NCBI GenBank assembly: GCA_947172415.1
Contig: OX359198.1
Span: forward strand, 5,239,401-5,303,400
Source: Chondrosia reniformis
Lineage: Eukaryota > Porifera > Demospongiae > Chondrillida > Chondrillidae
Direction: 5' to 3'
DNA length: 64,000 nucleotides
Part shown: one piece after another, positions 1 to 12,795 of the stretch
Numbering within the stretch: position 1 is the stretch's first letter
Layout: each line of letters begins with the position of its first letter
Translations under genes and position numbers: made by a program
The notes under the pieces: generated by a model
What the model was told of the DNA's origin: nothing
The model's input: only the letters and a program-made list of their open reading frames with translations
Database searches by the model: none

Positions 1-362
1 AGCAATGAGATCTTCGCTTTCTCTGTCCAGTTCAGGGGAAGGATTTTCTGCAACTCTAACTTCTCCATTTGAGATCCCTATCACAAATTGGCCAGAGCCA
101 ATGCTATTCTCAGGAATGAAATATTCAATAGCATCACCCTCTTCATCTGTTGCCATAGTTTTGGTGACAAAGGTACCTACATAATTTATAAATAAGACAA
201 AACTTTAAAAGAATCATACTTTTGAGTACAGAAAATGCTGCTAGAAAGTATTGCTCTAGACAGTACAAATTAATATCTAAAAATATCAACTTTTACCATT
301 TGGAGAGTTTTCTGGGATATTCATGAAATAAAAGGGAAAATCAAAGATGGGTGGAAAGTTAT
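1..362 (-). CDS. Cadherin-repeat protein, two internal exons (partial)
   Basis: Two minus-strand exons, 297-362 and 1-176, join in phase (G|GT) across a GT-AG intron. The first reads DNFPPIFDFPFYF then IPENSPNG, the classic opening of an extracellular cadherin repeat (DNxPxF, then xENxPxG). The second contains ATDEEGDAIEYFI and later PELDRESEDLI, matching the calcium-binding DxDxG and LDRE motifs. The gene therefore codes for an adhesion-type membrane or secreted protein with cadherin repeats; Fat/Dachsous-like and CELSR-like proteins both fit and cannot be separated from one repeat. The exon at 362 begins in mid-codon, so more exons lie to the right, but none was recognised before the repeat-rich block. 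The 3' part lies beyond the left edge. Family call secure, gene identity unknown. Confidence 0.8.
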
Positions 363-1082
363 CTGCAAAAAGAAGTACAATATAGTTAAAACCATAATGA
401 TATAAACAGTATAAGAGTTATATGTTTTCATGCAAGTATTTGAAATATTGACTTCAGTGAGTCACACTGATCATACAAGGTCCCAAGTCAAGGGGCCGCA
501 AGCAAAACTAGAATCCAATGTCCAGTTAAACCGATTGCTTACACCTACGCGTGGTCCACTTATGTTTCAAAACATTACACGTTAAAACATAGGTCATATC
601 ATTTTCCTCAATCTATGGTCACATTAGTACCCCAGATGCCTTGACTACTTACCCCCTCCGGTTTGAGCCAAGACGCTGGTATAATCCACTAGCGAAGCGC
701 CAAATAGTATGACACTACAGATCAGCCACGATCTCTCCATGACTGACTACGGAAAGAAGAAAATACACGCCTGTAGACACAGAACTTTAACTGCTAGTTA
801 CGGCTTATTAATGTCAGATCTTTGTTTATGCAGTAACCTAATCGTAGATTTAACTAACCCTTCAGCAATAAAGGTGTTACTTGTACTGTGTTTCTTCGCT
901 TCTTTCAATCTAGGTGGGCGTTCACCTTCCTAACCGCCCAAATGCTACGCCCCTGTAGAAATGACTACTATTTTTAGAATTTCATAAATTTTCGGATACC
1001 ACCGGCCATTCGGCCGGGAGAGCCTAAATGAGGAAATGGGCCGGGGAGGTATTACTAAAATCGAAATGTTACGCGTAACAAT
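363..1082. other. No gene recognised; intron or intergenic
   Basis: No exon with a recognisable domain was found. A short open frame at 709-933 shows no family resemblance. A small GC-rich hairpin (ggccattcggcc) sits near 1003-1014. The stretch may be an intron of the cadherin gene, whose upstream exons are missing from the window. Confidence 0.4.
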
Positions 1083-1367
1083 CTAGACTACCCTATAGTA
1101 TATCTGACTAGTGGGTCTTAAACAAGCATCCCCTTCATAAGTAAACAAGCATATATAGGGTATAACAAATTCATACTGAGTGTAATAAGTACAGGGTTCC
1201 ACACTGTCCAAGTTCATCACACCACCACTGGTCTTAATCCGTATGGCTTCTATAATTCTTCTCTGCCAGTAATTAGGTGTAGTACTCTTAACTCTGGCAC
1301 CTTCCCAGTCAATCTCATGCTGGGTTCCTTTATGTTTAATGCCATTGTTATGATCACCTCTCCTCAC
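1083..1367 (-). pseudogene. Retroelement C-terminal fragment, possibly Penelope-like GIY-YIG region
   Basis: A 94-codon minus-strand frame contains HEIDWEGARV, then YWQRRIIEAIRIK and MNLD. The order H-x-IDW-x-x-A-x-V, then R-x-x-x-EA-x-x-I, is what I recall from the nuclease-proximal C-terminus of Penelope-like and related reverse-transcriptase elements. No reverse transcriptase core lies next to it and the frame decays after the motif, so this looks like an old 5'-truncated insertion. The assignment rests on motif memory only. Confidence 0.45.
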
Positions 1368-1426
1368 TGCCTGTTTGCGTCTAACCTTAAGATTCGTCTA
1401 ATCTAGCAAGGGACTGGATACACTTT

Positions 1427-1530
1427 CTTTTCTCCTTTTTTTGTTTTTTGTTTTACTTTCTTCCTTTTTTCTCTTTTTTCTTTTCGTTTTACTTTCCTCT
1501 CTTTTCCCTGTTTTCGTTTTGTTTTCCTCC
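1427..1530. repeat. Low-complexity TTTTC-rich tract
   Basis: Irregular runs of tttttc, ttttg and ctttt make a pyrimidine-rich tract. The lysine-rich open frame on the minus strand across it (1403-1612) is a by-product of composition and not a gene. Confidence 0.75.
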
Positions 1531-1736
1531 CAATCTTAATTTTAGGGACGGCTTTGTAATACCTGTTATGCAATAATATACAAGAGTATACTAAATGCTT
1601 ATATGCATGCATTTGCGATGACCTGGGTTATATATATATTTAACTTGACATTAGATTAATCTATAGTATAGTTTTCTTTTATAGTGACTTATGGGCCCAA
1701 CTTGGCCTTGTGCTTTTCCATGTATCACTTTAATAA

Positions 1737-1737
1737 A

Positions 1738-1769
<32 letters not shown>
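1737..1769. repeat. (ATT)n microsatellite
   Basis: About ten consecutive att units, inside duplicated block A. Confidence 0.9.
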
Positions 1770-1959
1770 CCAATCTCATTCATTAACGACAATTGGGATT
1801 GTATGTAACAACTGGAGATCATTTTTGTTTGACAAATCTGAAATATATACATGTAGACATGGTTTTAAAATAAAAAATGTTAAAAACAATGTAGTTCTTA
1901 AACAAGACCATGCATGTTCTTTCTTCTCCTTTTGAGCGTTACTGGAATGGTGCTGCAGT

Positions 1960-2305
1960 ATACTTCGCTTCGCATCACTTTACTGATGTAAAGATGACCC
2001 CAGGGCACACCACGAGGAGGTGGAAGTACTTCGTGCCCCAAACGGCCTCCGGTTTCTCAACTCTGTTTGACACTTCCACTACTTGCGTCGTAAGAGAAGT
2101 TGCACGGGAGCGACCCGGCGTACCTGACCGTCCTATGACCAGTTACTAGTCTTGCCCTGCTACGGGCAGAACAAGCCCGAACCTGGCGGACCACAAACTC
2201 CCACCAAGGAGAATCATCATGTGCACACAACGTAGCTTGGGAACACTGTACACAGACTTTAGCTCATTGGGATCGGCCAGGCGCTTTAGAGTAGGGACCC
2301 GTCAG
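1960..2305 (+). repeat. Conserved GC-richer 340-bp core, copy A
   Basis: This block matches 9030-9383 almost base for base over long runs, while the sequence on both sides has drifted much further. It begins with tgaccccagggcacacca. It contains a nested hairpin: gggcac pairs with gtgccc, and ccac pairs with gtgg inside it. A truncated third copy of its start lies at 31001-31024. It could be a dispersed element, a structured RNA or a conserved non-coding piece; no protein frame is shared by both copies. Confidence 0.6.
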
Positions 2306-3170
2306 TTCAATGAACTATATAAATTACGTTCATATCGGAACACCTCTCGCTAAAATCGTTTCTACGTGGGACCAGAAAAGTAGTTCTCCTCCGCCAATCA
2401 AGACACTTACAGGATTCTATCCATTTTTCCCAGTTTCTAGATGAACCACAAATACTGGATATACCTTTAAAATGGCTTGGAACGATGCACTGATCCCGAA
2501 TTAACTTGATATAATTTGACTACATTTTTCTCGCAAATACCCTATTCTTAAGTATGGAATAGCGCCAACCACAATCGTTTCCTTTTGAAATTTTGTTGTT
2601 TAAATAGAAGCGCAAAACCTTATAAAGTAGGCCTACCTGGACACATCTCTATGGTGGTTGCGGTTCCCATAGAGGTTGGTAGCGCTTAGACTCTGAAGCT
2701 GTCTCCTAATCGGTTGGTGCCATAGAGACGTGCTCACCAATAATCCGGATTTCGGGGGGGTTCCACGTAATGTGGGATTGGCATCTGATATCTTAGGATT
2801 CATATGAGTCGGCCATATCGAGAAGAACTGGTTCTTCTCACGCAAGTGACACCCAAAGCTCAACTCGGCAGAGCGTTACCACCGATCCCGGCCTCTGAGC
2901 GTCGTGGATGGTAGCGTTCGGTATGGTCCAACTTTTTTTCTTTGGACTTTCGTTGGCCGTCGATTGGCAAAATTTCAATTTAACGACATCCATATAATAT
3001 ATGTGGATAAATACTGCTTCAACAACAATCAAGTACTACACAGTGCATATCCATGTGTATAAGAAATCTTTCAAAGAGTTCTAATTTTCAGAAATATATG
3101 AAGTACCGTATTTCACTCTTATACCTACTCAAGGTCGCCCATTTATAGTATTACGCAATTAGGGTTAGCT

Positions 3171-3688
3171 AATGTATTGTGAGAGATAGGGCAAATTTGA
3201 GTAGATATCAAAATTTGCAAAACTCATTGGATGCCTTTCATACATCTCTGTGAATACTGAGATAGAGTTTCAGATTTATATATATCTCTTCATATCAAAG
3301 AGTTACAGCACTTAATGAACTTTAAATAACTGCTATACAAAGTTAATGTATGGCGAGAGATAGGGCAAATATGAGTTGATATCAAAATTTGCAAAACTCA
3401 ATGAAAACCTTTCATACATCTCTGTGAATACTGAGATAGAGTTTCAGATTGATATCTCTTCATTTGCAAGAGTTACAGTACTTAATGTACATTAAATTAC
3501 TGCTATACGAAGTTAATGTATAGTGAGAGATAGGGCAAATTTGAGTAGATATCAAAATTTGCAAAACTCATTGGATGCCTTTCATACATCTCTGTGAATA
3601 CTGAGATAGAGTTTCAGATTCATATCTCTTCATTTGGAAGAGTTACAGCACTTCATGTACTTTTATAACTGCTATACAAAGTTAATGT
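3171..3688 (+). repeat. Three tandem units of about 170 bp
   Basis: Units start near 3171, 3346 and 3512. Each has the phrases gagagatagggcaaat, gatatcaaaatttgcaaaac, catacatctctgtgaatact and ctgctatac in the same order. The unit is absent from the equivalent place in duplicated block B, so it arose or expanded after the duplication. Confidence 0.85.
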
Positions 3689-3699
3689 ATGGAAAATGA

Positions 3700-6600
3700 C
3701 AGTCGAGTGAAGTTGTTTGCTATCAAATTTTAAAATGTTTTCTTTTAAAAAATATTTGGTTCCCTTCTTGTTCACTTTAAGGTTTGTACCACATTCTAGC
3801 AGCATTGTATGCGCTTGTTTGTCTTGTAATTATTGACAACTCCTTTATGAACTCATGGGACTTTTCAAAATGCACTGGACATTATCTAGGATGACAAATT
3901 TGACTAAGAAAGTGACAAATAAATGGAAGAGATGATGGGAGAATCTACATGCACAGCTCTGTGTGGTTTGGTACTTTTGGAATCATGCATGTTCTTAAAT
4001 ATAGTTAATATGTTACTGTAGACAACTTCGTAGTTAATGGGATATCATTCATGCTCTTAATAAAGTTCATTTGTACTTTATAAAGTTAAGACATTGTACT
4101 ACCAGCTAAGTTAATTTTTTACTTGTTCAGTTGCAGTCTGAATTGATTGCATAACTGCTTCTATGGCAATCTTGTTATTTAGATGTAACCATAGTAATTT
4201 ATGGTTGTATGAACTTCTTGTTCTTAAATATTATGTTTTCCTCAAGTCTGACTAGAATGATAAGAATTGTTCTATACTGTAGTTGTCTATATCAGTCTAG
4301 GCCAATAATAATAGTAATACTGTGAGTTTCATTTTTTGATTCCATAACACTAGCTGCATGTAGTTTTTAAATTTTTGTGTCTTAGAGTGATGAAGGAAGG
4401 TTAACCAAAGGAATCCCAAACTTGGTTTCATACAGTTTGGCTTTAGTCCATAGCTCTCGGCTAATTTTCTCAAGCCAAGCCAGAAATGTGGCAGTGCTCA
4501 GCTGGAGAGCTCCTTGGCCATGTACAAGCCATTTAATAGGACCTCTGGTCAGAAATTAGTTTAAAGCTCTATGCCCTGGAGCCAGGTATCTGGCTATTCC
4601 TGTTGAAGTATAGCTAGCTGCTAAGGTTTCATAGTGATCCTTGTTCCAATTTTAGTTTAGAGTAGGGTATGTCAGTTTATTCTTAGTGTGATAATCATTT
4701 CAGTTTATTTGTGATTGACTATTACTTAAAGAACTTTGTTAGAATGTTCTAGTCCAGATAATTCTTTTGTATGGGGAATAACAAAGAACAATGTCAGTTC
4801 TAGTGCAAAGCAACTCAGTAACTGTCCTATTACAGGGAATGATATGTTTTTACAATAGCCACAGTTCAATTCCCATTGAACCAAACCAATTATTGGCCAA
4901 TTGGCCATCAGACCTGGTTTATATGTGATGATCTCAATGTCCCAATGTCAGGTTTGCTGTTAAAAGAGTGCATTTTATGTTACCCCTCAATGTAGTGCAG
5001 TTACTATAATTCGCAATATTTAATATCTATAGCTAACTTGATTGTGGTTATCCTAGAGTGAGAACATTTTGTACTGTAACTTGCACTATATGCATGCATA
5101 CATTTTAAAATGTAGCTACGTATATCAACATAGACCTTGCACTTTGTGCTAATTAGCAATTTGCTGAATATATAGAATGGCCAGCCATGAATCAGGTGTT
5201 TGTTCTTAGAAGGCAAAACTTTGTTATAACATTTTTTTTAAATTCCATTAATTAATTCTCTTAATTCTTTTTTACTTTGAAATAGTTGTGGATTCATCCA
5301 AGTTTGTCTTAAGTAAATAGCTAAATTAACTATATATTAGTAAAATTGTATCTGTTCTACAGTCCAGTTTTTGTGTATCTCCAACAAAAGAAGATGAAGA
5401 GTTTCCATAGGAACCAGTTCCCTGACAACAAGTCTAATTTAGGATGCCATAACTCATATACTGTAGAGCAGGTTTGTGTAGCTAATACTTTGTAACACAC
5501 CTCATGAACACCTTGTAAGTATAATAAAGAGATTTAGATTTTGAAGACTTGCCCACCTTTCACTATACATGATTTGTGATTTCTATACTGTATCACTTCA
5601 CTATTGATAATTTAGTTTCTATGAAGTTATGTAGATGCTGCAAGCATGCATCCCAGTTTTGCCTTTTGCATGTACATAACTATAACTATAATTTGATCAT
5701 AGAAATCTGTACATGTACCAAGCACCTAAAATGTTTAATTAGGTACAGTTTCCATGACAACCTTATAGCCATTGTAACGAATAGGACAATGATTAACTCT
5801 TTTGTTCCATCCATTCACATAATGTGTAATGCGTAATCTTTATTACAACATGGAATGTGTCTGAGTGAACTACTGTTTAGTACCAGCATGCAATTCTCCT
5901 GGTTCTGCTGGTCTATGATATATACGTAGATTTCACTTGCTGCAATGTATATGGTACATATAATCTCTGTTACATATTATACCCATCAACGTAATGTATT
6001 TCAATTATATGAAATACAAAATGACATACCATGGTGAAAGGTATGACAAATGTTTAGTTCAGTATTATGTAATGGTCTTCAACAGGTACATATACATATA
6101 TCTTCTCAATTAAATAGTTATGTAATGTTGCTTCTGTCACTGTATCTGTAGATGTGCATGTTAACCATATGGAACCAAAATGGAAAAAGAGAAGCATGAA
6201 CAATGTTTACATGCGCAAAGATGGCTAATGGGCAGGAGACAGTATACATATTCAAAAGGTTAAAGGGTTAATTGGCTACCAATTACCAATCTGTTGATTG
6301 TCAGAATTGTAGACTTCATTCCTTTAAACATTCTAATGGTTATCTCCATATAGCCAAATTGATTTTGTTATCATTCCTATAATTTGCCATTTGGTTGTTA
6401 CCATGACAATAGTTGAATGATTTTTTTGCTGAAAACATCCAAGTGACAACCATTGAGATGAATTACACAATGGGCTACAGGAACCCATGAACAAGTAAAG
6501 CGCTTAGCAATAACAACAACATCACACAACTGAAAAGAATATCCTCCTATTTAGAGTCAGTTGCTGCATTCACATAATCCACTGGGTTATAGAGACCGCT

Positions 6601-7284
6601 TGGTAACTTGTACATAAGGACATAAAAGGTCGAGGCCTTTATATATGTACAGTATGTCATATATGTCCCTTGTGTGCAAAGATTGAGATCACTTCCTACA
6701 GATGCAAAGACAGCCTCAACCCTGACCACGTTCTCAGTGCTTGCTGGTAATTCTATAAACAGTTAACCTATTATTGTTCTTAATTTGACTTTATTTTTAT
6801 TTTATTTTTTTAAAATGTATTATACCCACTCCCATTTCCAGTAAATTTGGTATTTATTATTTCCTGTATTATATCACCCTAGTTATTTCTTGTACATGAC
6901 AATTAGGCCTTTTATTTTCGACCAGCTTTTCCCCCTCATGTTCTTATTACCATCTTACCCTATTTTTGTCATCCCCCATTCTTAATACTGGGTGCCCAGT
7001 ATAGTAGCCAATGGCTAAAGGCCTCCCCAGTCTAAATAAGATACTTGACTTGACTTGACTTGCAAGTTACCAAATGGTCTCTAACCCAGTTGATTATGTG
7101 AATGCATGCAACTAACCATATATATATATATATGTTATGTACCTTGTAAACTGGTGTATATATGTACCAATGTTGTTTTGTATGTAATGTAATATAATCA
7201 GTCTCGTCTGACCATAGTCTGGCAACTAGTAAATGTGACACAAGTGTGATGAAATGGAATCACTTTTGTCCTTACTCCCCGTAG
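3700..7284. other. No gene recognised
   Basis: AT-rich sequence that includes the right half of duplicated block A. A minus-strand open frame at 6547-6729 follows an acceptor-like tttatag but shows no domain. Nothing here resembles the Piezo exons that should precede 7285. Confidence 0.5.
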
Positions 7285-8545
7285 TTAGATTTGGCAGAGC
7301 AACTTCAGAGAGAGGTCTTCTATAAGAGGACCCAGTTCTCCCGGATACTGATGCAGGGAGATGGCAACTGCTTGTGGATAACAAGTCCTCCGGCAAGACA
7401 GCAGTTGGAAGATACTCTGTGCCAGAAGAATGTCACTGTGTCACTTGCGTTTTCTTGGTCGATCACCAGGTCTCCTCCAAGTGGACTAGTTGCAGAAACC
7501 ATTGATGGATCACATAGTATTGATTTGGACAATAATACAAGTTGTAACTTGTATAATGTATTAAACGCTAGCAGTGGAAATGTGTAAGCATTGGGATGAT
7601 CAACTTGGAAATTTACATTACTAATCAGTGATTGAGTTATTCTTTTTATTCTTTTCCAGAACCATCAAAGACCTCTTCCCTAAAATCATGTATGCTCCTG
7701 GTAATGGCCAGTCATCTAACTATACTACACTAAATGTTTTGAGTGAGTTTCAGTAGTTAAAGAAGTTTCAAATAGTTGAGCTAAAGTTGTATTTGTTGTT
7801 GATTTCCAAGAGATTTAATGAGTCAATTTACTGTTCTCTACAGGTCCAGCTTCTATTACCTGCCAGTTAATATTGAGGATACAAGTACAAGTACTGATGG
7901 GATGAGTTGGTGGAGTTTGAAGCAAGAGACTGGTCGAGTCTTTAATGAGCTGCCAAGGAATCTTCAGTCTGAGAATCCGTTGGAGTATATATTATTCAGT
8001 GAACTTGTACAGAGAGGACAGTTCAGTGTACTCTTTACAGGAAGTTTAGGGTGACTAGGGCAATATGAACACTGTATATGTAGATACATAGATAATTGTA
8101 ACTATATATATTGCATGCCTTGCCCAGTCACCTCCTATGCCTATGTCTTTGAAACCTTGTATCCATAGCAACCCCTTATACATCCCTATATTCATGACAT
8201 CATTAGCTACCCTACTCAGATCAATGTCTATACACTACCTCCCTCATTCTCTCCCTCCATTCATTTTCTCATTCACTTCTTGTACCTTGTAGGATTATAG
8301 GATTATATACAATTGTGGTACTTGGTATTGCAAAGATCTTTCAGTCGTGGACTAGCAACTTACTCTATCAGCTGTCCTTTGAGGAGATTCCTAATCCAGA
8401 TCATCTGCTACAACTCTGTGGAGATGTGTTCACTGCTAGAGAGGCCGGGAAACTTGCCCTGGAGGAGATCCTCGCTGGCAACATCATTTACATATTCAGA
8501 TCTAATACTAAACTACTCGAATGGACAAAATTGAAACAAGAATAA
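7285..8545 (+). CDS. Piezo mechanosensitive channel, C-terminal cap and last transmembrane exons (displaced)
   Basis: Four exons, 7285-7583, 7660-7746, 7844-8050 and 8293-8545, keep one frame (281 codons plus stop). They encode the Piezo C-terminal extracellular domain with LWITSPPARQQL, IKDLFPKIMYAPGN and WWSLKQETG, matching the family's LWxISPPS, IxxLFPKYxxAP and EWWVxxL. The pore-lining inner helix follows (GIIGLYTIVVLGIAKIF), then the cytosolic tail LSFEEIPNPDHLLQLCGDVF and ALEEILAGNIIYIFRS, ending near where vertebrate Piezos end. Exon 7285 starts in phase 0 after gtag, and nothing upstream of it resembles Piezo. The exons that should precede it lie downstream at 13334-14557, end in phase 0, and join exactly. 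Piezo proteins form trimeric stretch-gated cation channels in the plasma membrane. Assignment secure; gene structure broken or misassembled. Confidence 0.9.
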
Positions 8546-9029
8546 TGCAATTAACTTTATTGGTCATAGTTTCAATTCATTTATGTTTGCTGCAAATTTG
8601 CAATTGAATATATATAGTTTGAACCACTATCCATGATTATACGCCACACATACATATACTAACTCCATTACGCAATTTATTCTTTGTTATGCAACAATTT
8701 ACGAGAGTATACCGAATGCGCTTACCTGTACATGTATACAAGGTTCATAATTTGTAGATGATATATAGCTAGCAGAAATGGAGAGTTTATCTCATGAGTT
8801 ACAATACAGATATCGATCTTTTTTATAGAAAAAGACCTCGTTATGAATTTATCTTTATTACCATTTAAATATATGAATAACAATATCACAATTTTTCGTT
8901 TCGTTTGACAATTTTGTACGTAAATTTGTACATAAAATAAAAAGGAAAATGTTTAAACAAAGTTCTTAAATATCTTCATGGTCTTCGCTTTGATTCTTCT
9001 TTTTCAGTGGTTTCTAGATTGTTGCTGTA

Positions 9030-9383
9030 GTACTTCACTTCGCATCACTTTACTGAGTGTATAAAGGTGACCCCAGGGCACACCACGAGGAGGTGGAAGT
9101 ACTTCGTGCCCCAAAAGGCCTCCGGTTTCTCAACTCTGTTTGACACTTCCACTACTTGCGTCGTAAGAGAAGCTGCTCGGGAACGGTCCGGCGTACCTGA
9201 CCGACCTGTGACCAGTTACTAGTCCTGCACTGCCTCACGCTACGGACAGAACAAGCCCGACCCTGGCGGACCACAAACTCCCACCAATGAGAATCATCAT
9301 GTGCACACAACGCAGCTTGAGAGCACTGTACACAGACTTTAGCTCATTGGGATCGGCCAGGTTGCTTTAGAGTAGGGACCCAT
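9030..9383 (+). repeat. Conserved GC-richer 340-bp core, copy B
   Basis: Second copy of the block at 1960-2305. It keeps the same hairpin (gggcac/gtgccc around ccac/gtgg) and the same end (agctcattgggatcggccag). A small insertion (tcacgctac) is the main length difference. Confidence 0.6.
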
Positions 9384-10829
9384 CGATGAACTATGAGAAA
9401 AGAATTAGAGAATATATAATTACCAGCATATGGACATAAACATCGAGCACAAATGCGCATGTAAAATTCCAAATGCAAATGCAAATGTCTTCCAAACCAA
9501 CCTGATGTGGCAGCCTACAATAGCTTCCTGACCGACTACGTAGTGGCACTGGACCACACCAACCTCCAGGTACGGGTCGTATAGCAAGAATCCGCAAGTG
9601 CCAATTTAAACACACAAGCAAGATTAATAGTGAGATACATCTCCAGGCACTAACCCATGATAGAGAGACCACCCCACTATACGAACACCGATGACCCTTC
9701 GGATAGGCATGTACCATGACTCGTGCTCCAATCATGGTTTTCGCATCGATCCACACCAAAGTAGACCTCCAGAGTTGATAGCCCGGAGGCCAAAGACTGA
9801 AAAATTTCTCAACTATTTATAAGAAATTGTCGGCGGGAAGCATCGTGAACTCGGCGGAAAATTGTGGAACCAAAATTTTGTTGTTTGTTTTCGAGATCAT
9901 GTTCGGGAACAATAGACAACATGTACGAGAACAATAGATGACATGTACGAGAACAATAGATGACATGTAGTACATGACCTGGCCTATTTAGCAAATTATT
10001 ATTGCTATTGAGCTCGGACTTGAAAACAATTATAGCATGTCCAGTGTTTAATTAATAAGCATGCAAGCTATCAATATCTTAATGAACCTCTAATTGTTTT
10101 AGCAGTAATCATTAATTTTAAACATATGCAGAAGCTCATGAATTGACATATGTCATGTTTCATGTACAACACATGACATTGAGAATCAAGGATACAAATA
10201 TATTTACAAGTTCCTTATCTCAAAAGGTACTATTGACATGCATGAGCGATTAATTGTATCTGTACTTTCGTGTAATGTGCACATACGTAGCTAAATCTGA
10301 TTTTGCGCCTTCTGTATGACGACCTATATAAGTACTCTCGTTGACTCTCATTGATTCTCATCTAGCTATTGCTCAATCAAATTTTTATACCAAAATGGCT
10401 GTTGCTAACTGATCTGGAAGCGCTCAATTCCCTAGTTTGGCGTTGTACTTGCCATAAAGTACACTGATTGGTAGGTCATCTTGTTTAGAGAATCACATAA
10501 ACTGTATAGCCGCTTTAAATGAAGTCTACAATGTTATGATTAACATATTAATCAGCATCTTTACCTCATGTACTTGTGAGATATATGCTGTACAATTATA
10601 GGTATATGGCTTATTGTGCAACCTATACTTTATTTACCGTATATATTTGCAGAAAAATAATGGAAATGTCAGTACTTGTTACCTAGCAACATGTCCAATT
10701 AAGTAGATAGGACTGAGTGGAAAGGGATTATATAGTTTTTGTCTGCAATCAATGGCTTAACCCATTCAGGTGGAAAAGAAAGTATCAGATCATTTGGATG
10801 GAATCAGAAGTGAGTATAACAACTGTAAA

Positions 10830-10990
10830 CTACATCTCTAGAATGGGACTACCATATTTAGCATGTCTACCAGTCCCTAGTAACTAGTAACTCCCAGCTT
10901 CCACTGTTTAGTTGGAGTAGGTGTGTAGTACATGCTTACCAGGTTCTCTGTATCCTATATATCAGTTTGCTGTATAATCCTTTTGAATAA
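10830..10990 (+). repeat. Dispersed repeat fragment shared with 31020-31190
   Basis: Shares atttagcatgtctaccag, ccctagtaactagt, gtgtagta and ggttctctgtatcctata, in order, with 31020-31190. In the second copy it is fused directly to the first 25 bases of the conserved core, so both belong to one larger repeat with internal deletions. Confidence 0.65.
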
Positions 10991-12739
10991 GATTATTAAT
11001 TTATTGCCTTTGACTTTAGTAATATTGTTTCTGTAGCTACTTATATGATCTATTTGTTTCTACTCTTCTTGAGTATCCATGGGGACCAGTTAGCAAGTCA
11101 GTAAAGTATGCAAGATAATTAGCGTGATCTTGCAACTTTAATAAAATATCCAGCCAATTGCAAAAACTACTGATTAAAAATGAATTAGCATTTCAGCAAC
11201 ATTAATTGTAGTTCACACATACTGGAGACATATGTGTATCTAACACTACCTCGATTGCCTACTCTTTTGTGAAAATGAAACATGCATAACAACCAAAAAT
11301 CACTAGATATAGGTCTAGTTTGATAGTGAACCTGTGTATATTTCAATTTTATGTAATCTATAAATTGGGCATTGCAAACACGAATGACCTGGATCATACC
11401 TATAAATTGATACCACAATCTATTGGGTGTTGCCATGGCGAATTTCTTCAAGTCAGACTAGATTTATATAGTGCTCCTGCAGTTGTCTCTACATCAGCCC
11501 AGAGTACCTTCAGCCATGTTTTTTCCAGTTCACGTTACTATAAGTTTCAGTTCTGTTTCTATAGAACTGCTACAGCTTTTAAATTTTGATGATTGAAGGT
11601 TTAGCAAAGAAACGGGTGTTTGACTGTAGTCTGTAGCTCTCATCTAATCCAGAATAGGTATTAATTACTTAAATGGAGATCTAGAACTCCTTATAGCAGT
11701 CTATCAATTAGTCCAGGTGTCTCTATTCCATGGAGCCAGGTATTTGGCTGTTTATATTAAGTGTATATAGCTATAGCCATTTTTGGGTGTCATGGTAACT
11801 AGCTATATAAATTGTCTAAAGTAGAAAGAATAGGGGAACTAAAGCTAAAGTACATCATATTTGGAGTTTTGAGTTGAAATGGTTTGAATTAGCAATGCAC
11901 AAGTGTGCTTGACAATTGGAGTTAAACTTTGTAATCTCATTATGAGTTATAATACTGCAGTTGTATTAGTAATGGATCCAAGTCAAGTATGTATTGCATT
12001 CTGTATACATATATACTTTTTGTATGGTGTCTATATAGAAATCATTCCTACTATAATTAAGTCATGAACTATACTGTAGAATGAAATAAAAGGATTGCTG
12101 GCTGTATTTCAGATATCTTATGACTATTTGATTATTTGTGATTCCCTGTTTATTAGAGAAAGTTAGAATATTCTTGTTTAGATTGTTTTGAAGGATTTTA
12201 TGGCAATAACAAAGAACAATAGAGGGTCACATTCAAACAACTGAATAACAATCTTATGACAGGGATTGATATTTGTTACAATGGCAATAGTTTGATAACA
12301 ACTCTTCAGAAGCCATAGCAACAATTTGATAACTTCAGAATAAAAGTAAAGCAATGGAAGTAAACCAAAAAAGAAATTATTGGTCACTAAATGTTAACAG
12401 CTCTTACAAGTGCATGTGATCATCTAAAATGTCTCAATGTCCAGTTTGTAGTTAACATTCGATCAGTATTGTATATAACGGTGCAATACAGTGCAGTGAC
12501 TATAATTATAATTAAATTTGTAATGATGTAACTTGATATATAATTACATATACTTATTCATGACCAGTAGACAGATCTAGCTATAGAGCATTTTGTGATA
12601 ATATAACTTGCACAGTATAATACTGTATACTTATAACATATTCTTGGCATAGACTATATTAATTTGCAACTTCTCCTCGATCTGCAGGATGAATGAGTTA
12701 CAAGTGCTGCTGTGTGCTAATTCAAGATGACATTTCAAA

Positions 12740-12795
12740 TAAGGGTGAGGGTGAAGGTGTGAAGGAGGGTGAGGGTGAAATGGAGGTGGAAATAC
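12740..12795. repeat. GGGTGA-type purine-rich minisatellite
   Basis: Imperfect ggtgaggg and ggtgaagg units in tandem. No coding potential. Confidence 0.6.

Larger units (their letters stand above)
1550..5080. repeat. Diverged tandem duplication, copy A
   Basis: Segments here recur further right in the same order and orientation. Positions 1550-2310 match about 8680-9385, and 4385-5080 match about 11585-12620, an offset of about 7.1-7.2 kb. Similarity is patchy, except in a 340-bp core that is still highly alike. The region 2311-4380 also holds a three-unit satellite absent from copy B. No coding exon was recognised between 1613 and 7284. Confidence 0.65.
8680..12620. repeat. Diverged tandem duplication, copy B
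   Basis: Counterpart of 1550-5080, in the same orientation. The left part (8680-9385) carries the conserved 340-bp core. The right part (11585-12620) matches 4385-5080, sharing phrases such as ggagccaggtat and aataacaaagaacaat. The left edge falls just after the Piezo stop codon at 8545. No gene was recognised from 8546 to 13333; a 122-codon minus frame at 9391-9759 shows no family signature. Confidence 0.6.

Noticed and set aside
6547..6729. Minus frame VVRVEAVFASVGSDLNLC as a cadherin exon
   Set aside because: It follows an acceptor-like site but has none of the cadherin calcium motifs and no phase partner.
9391..9759. 122-codon minus frame as a gene
   Set aside because: No family signature, and it overlaps the end of a repeated block.
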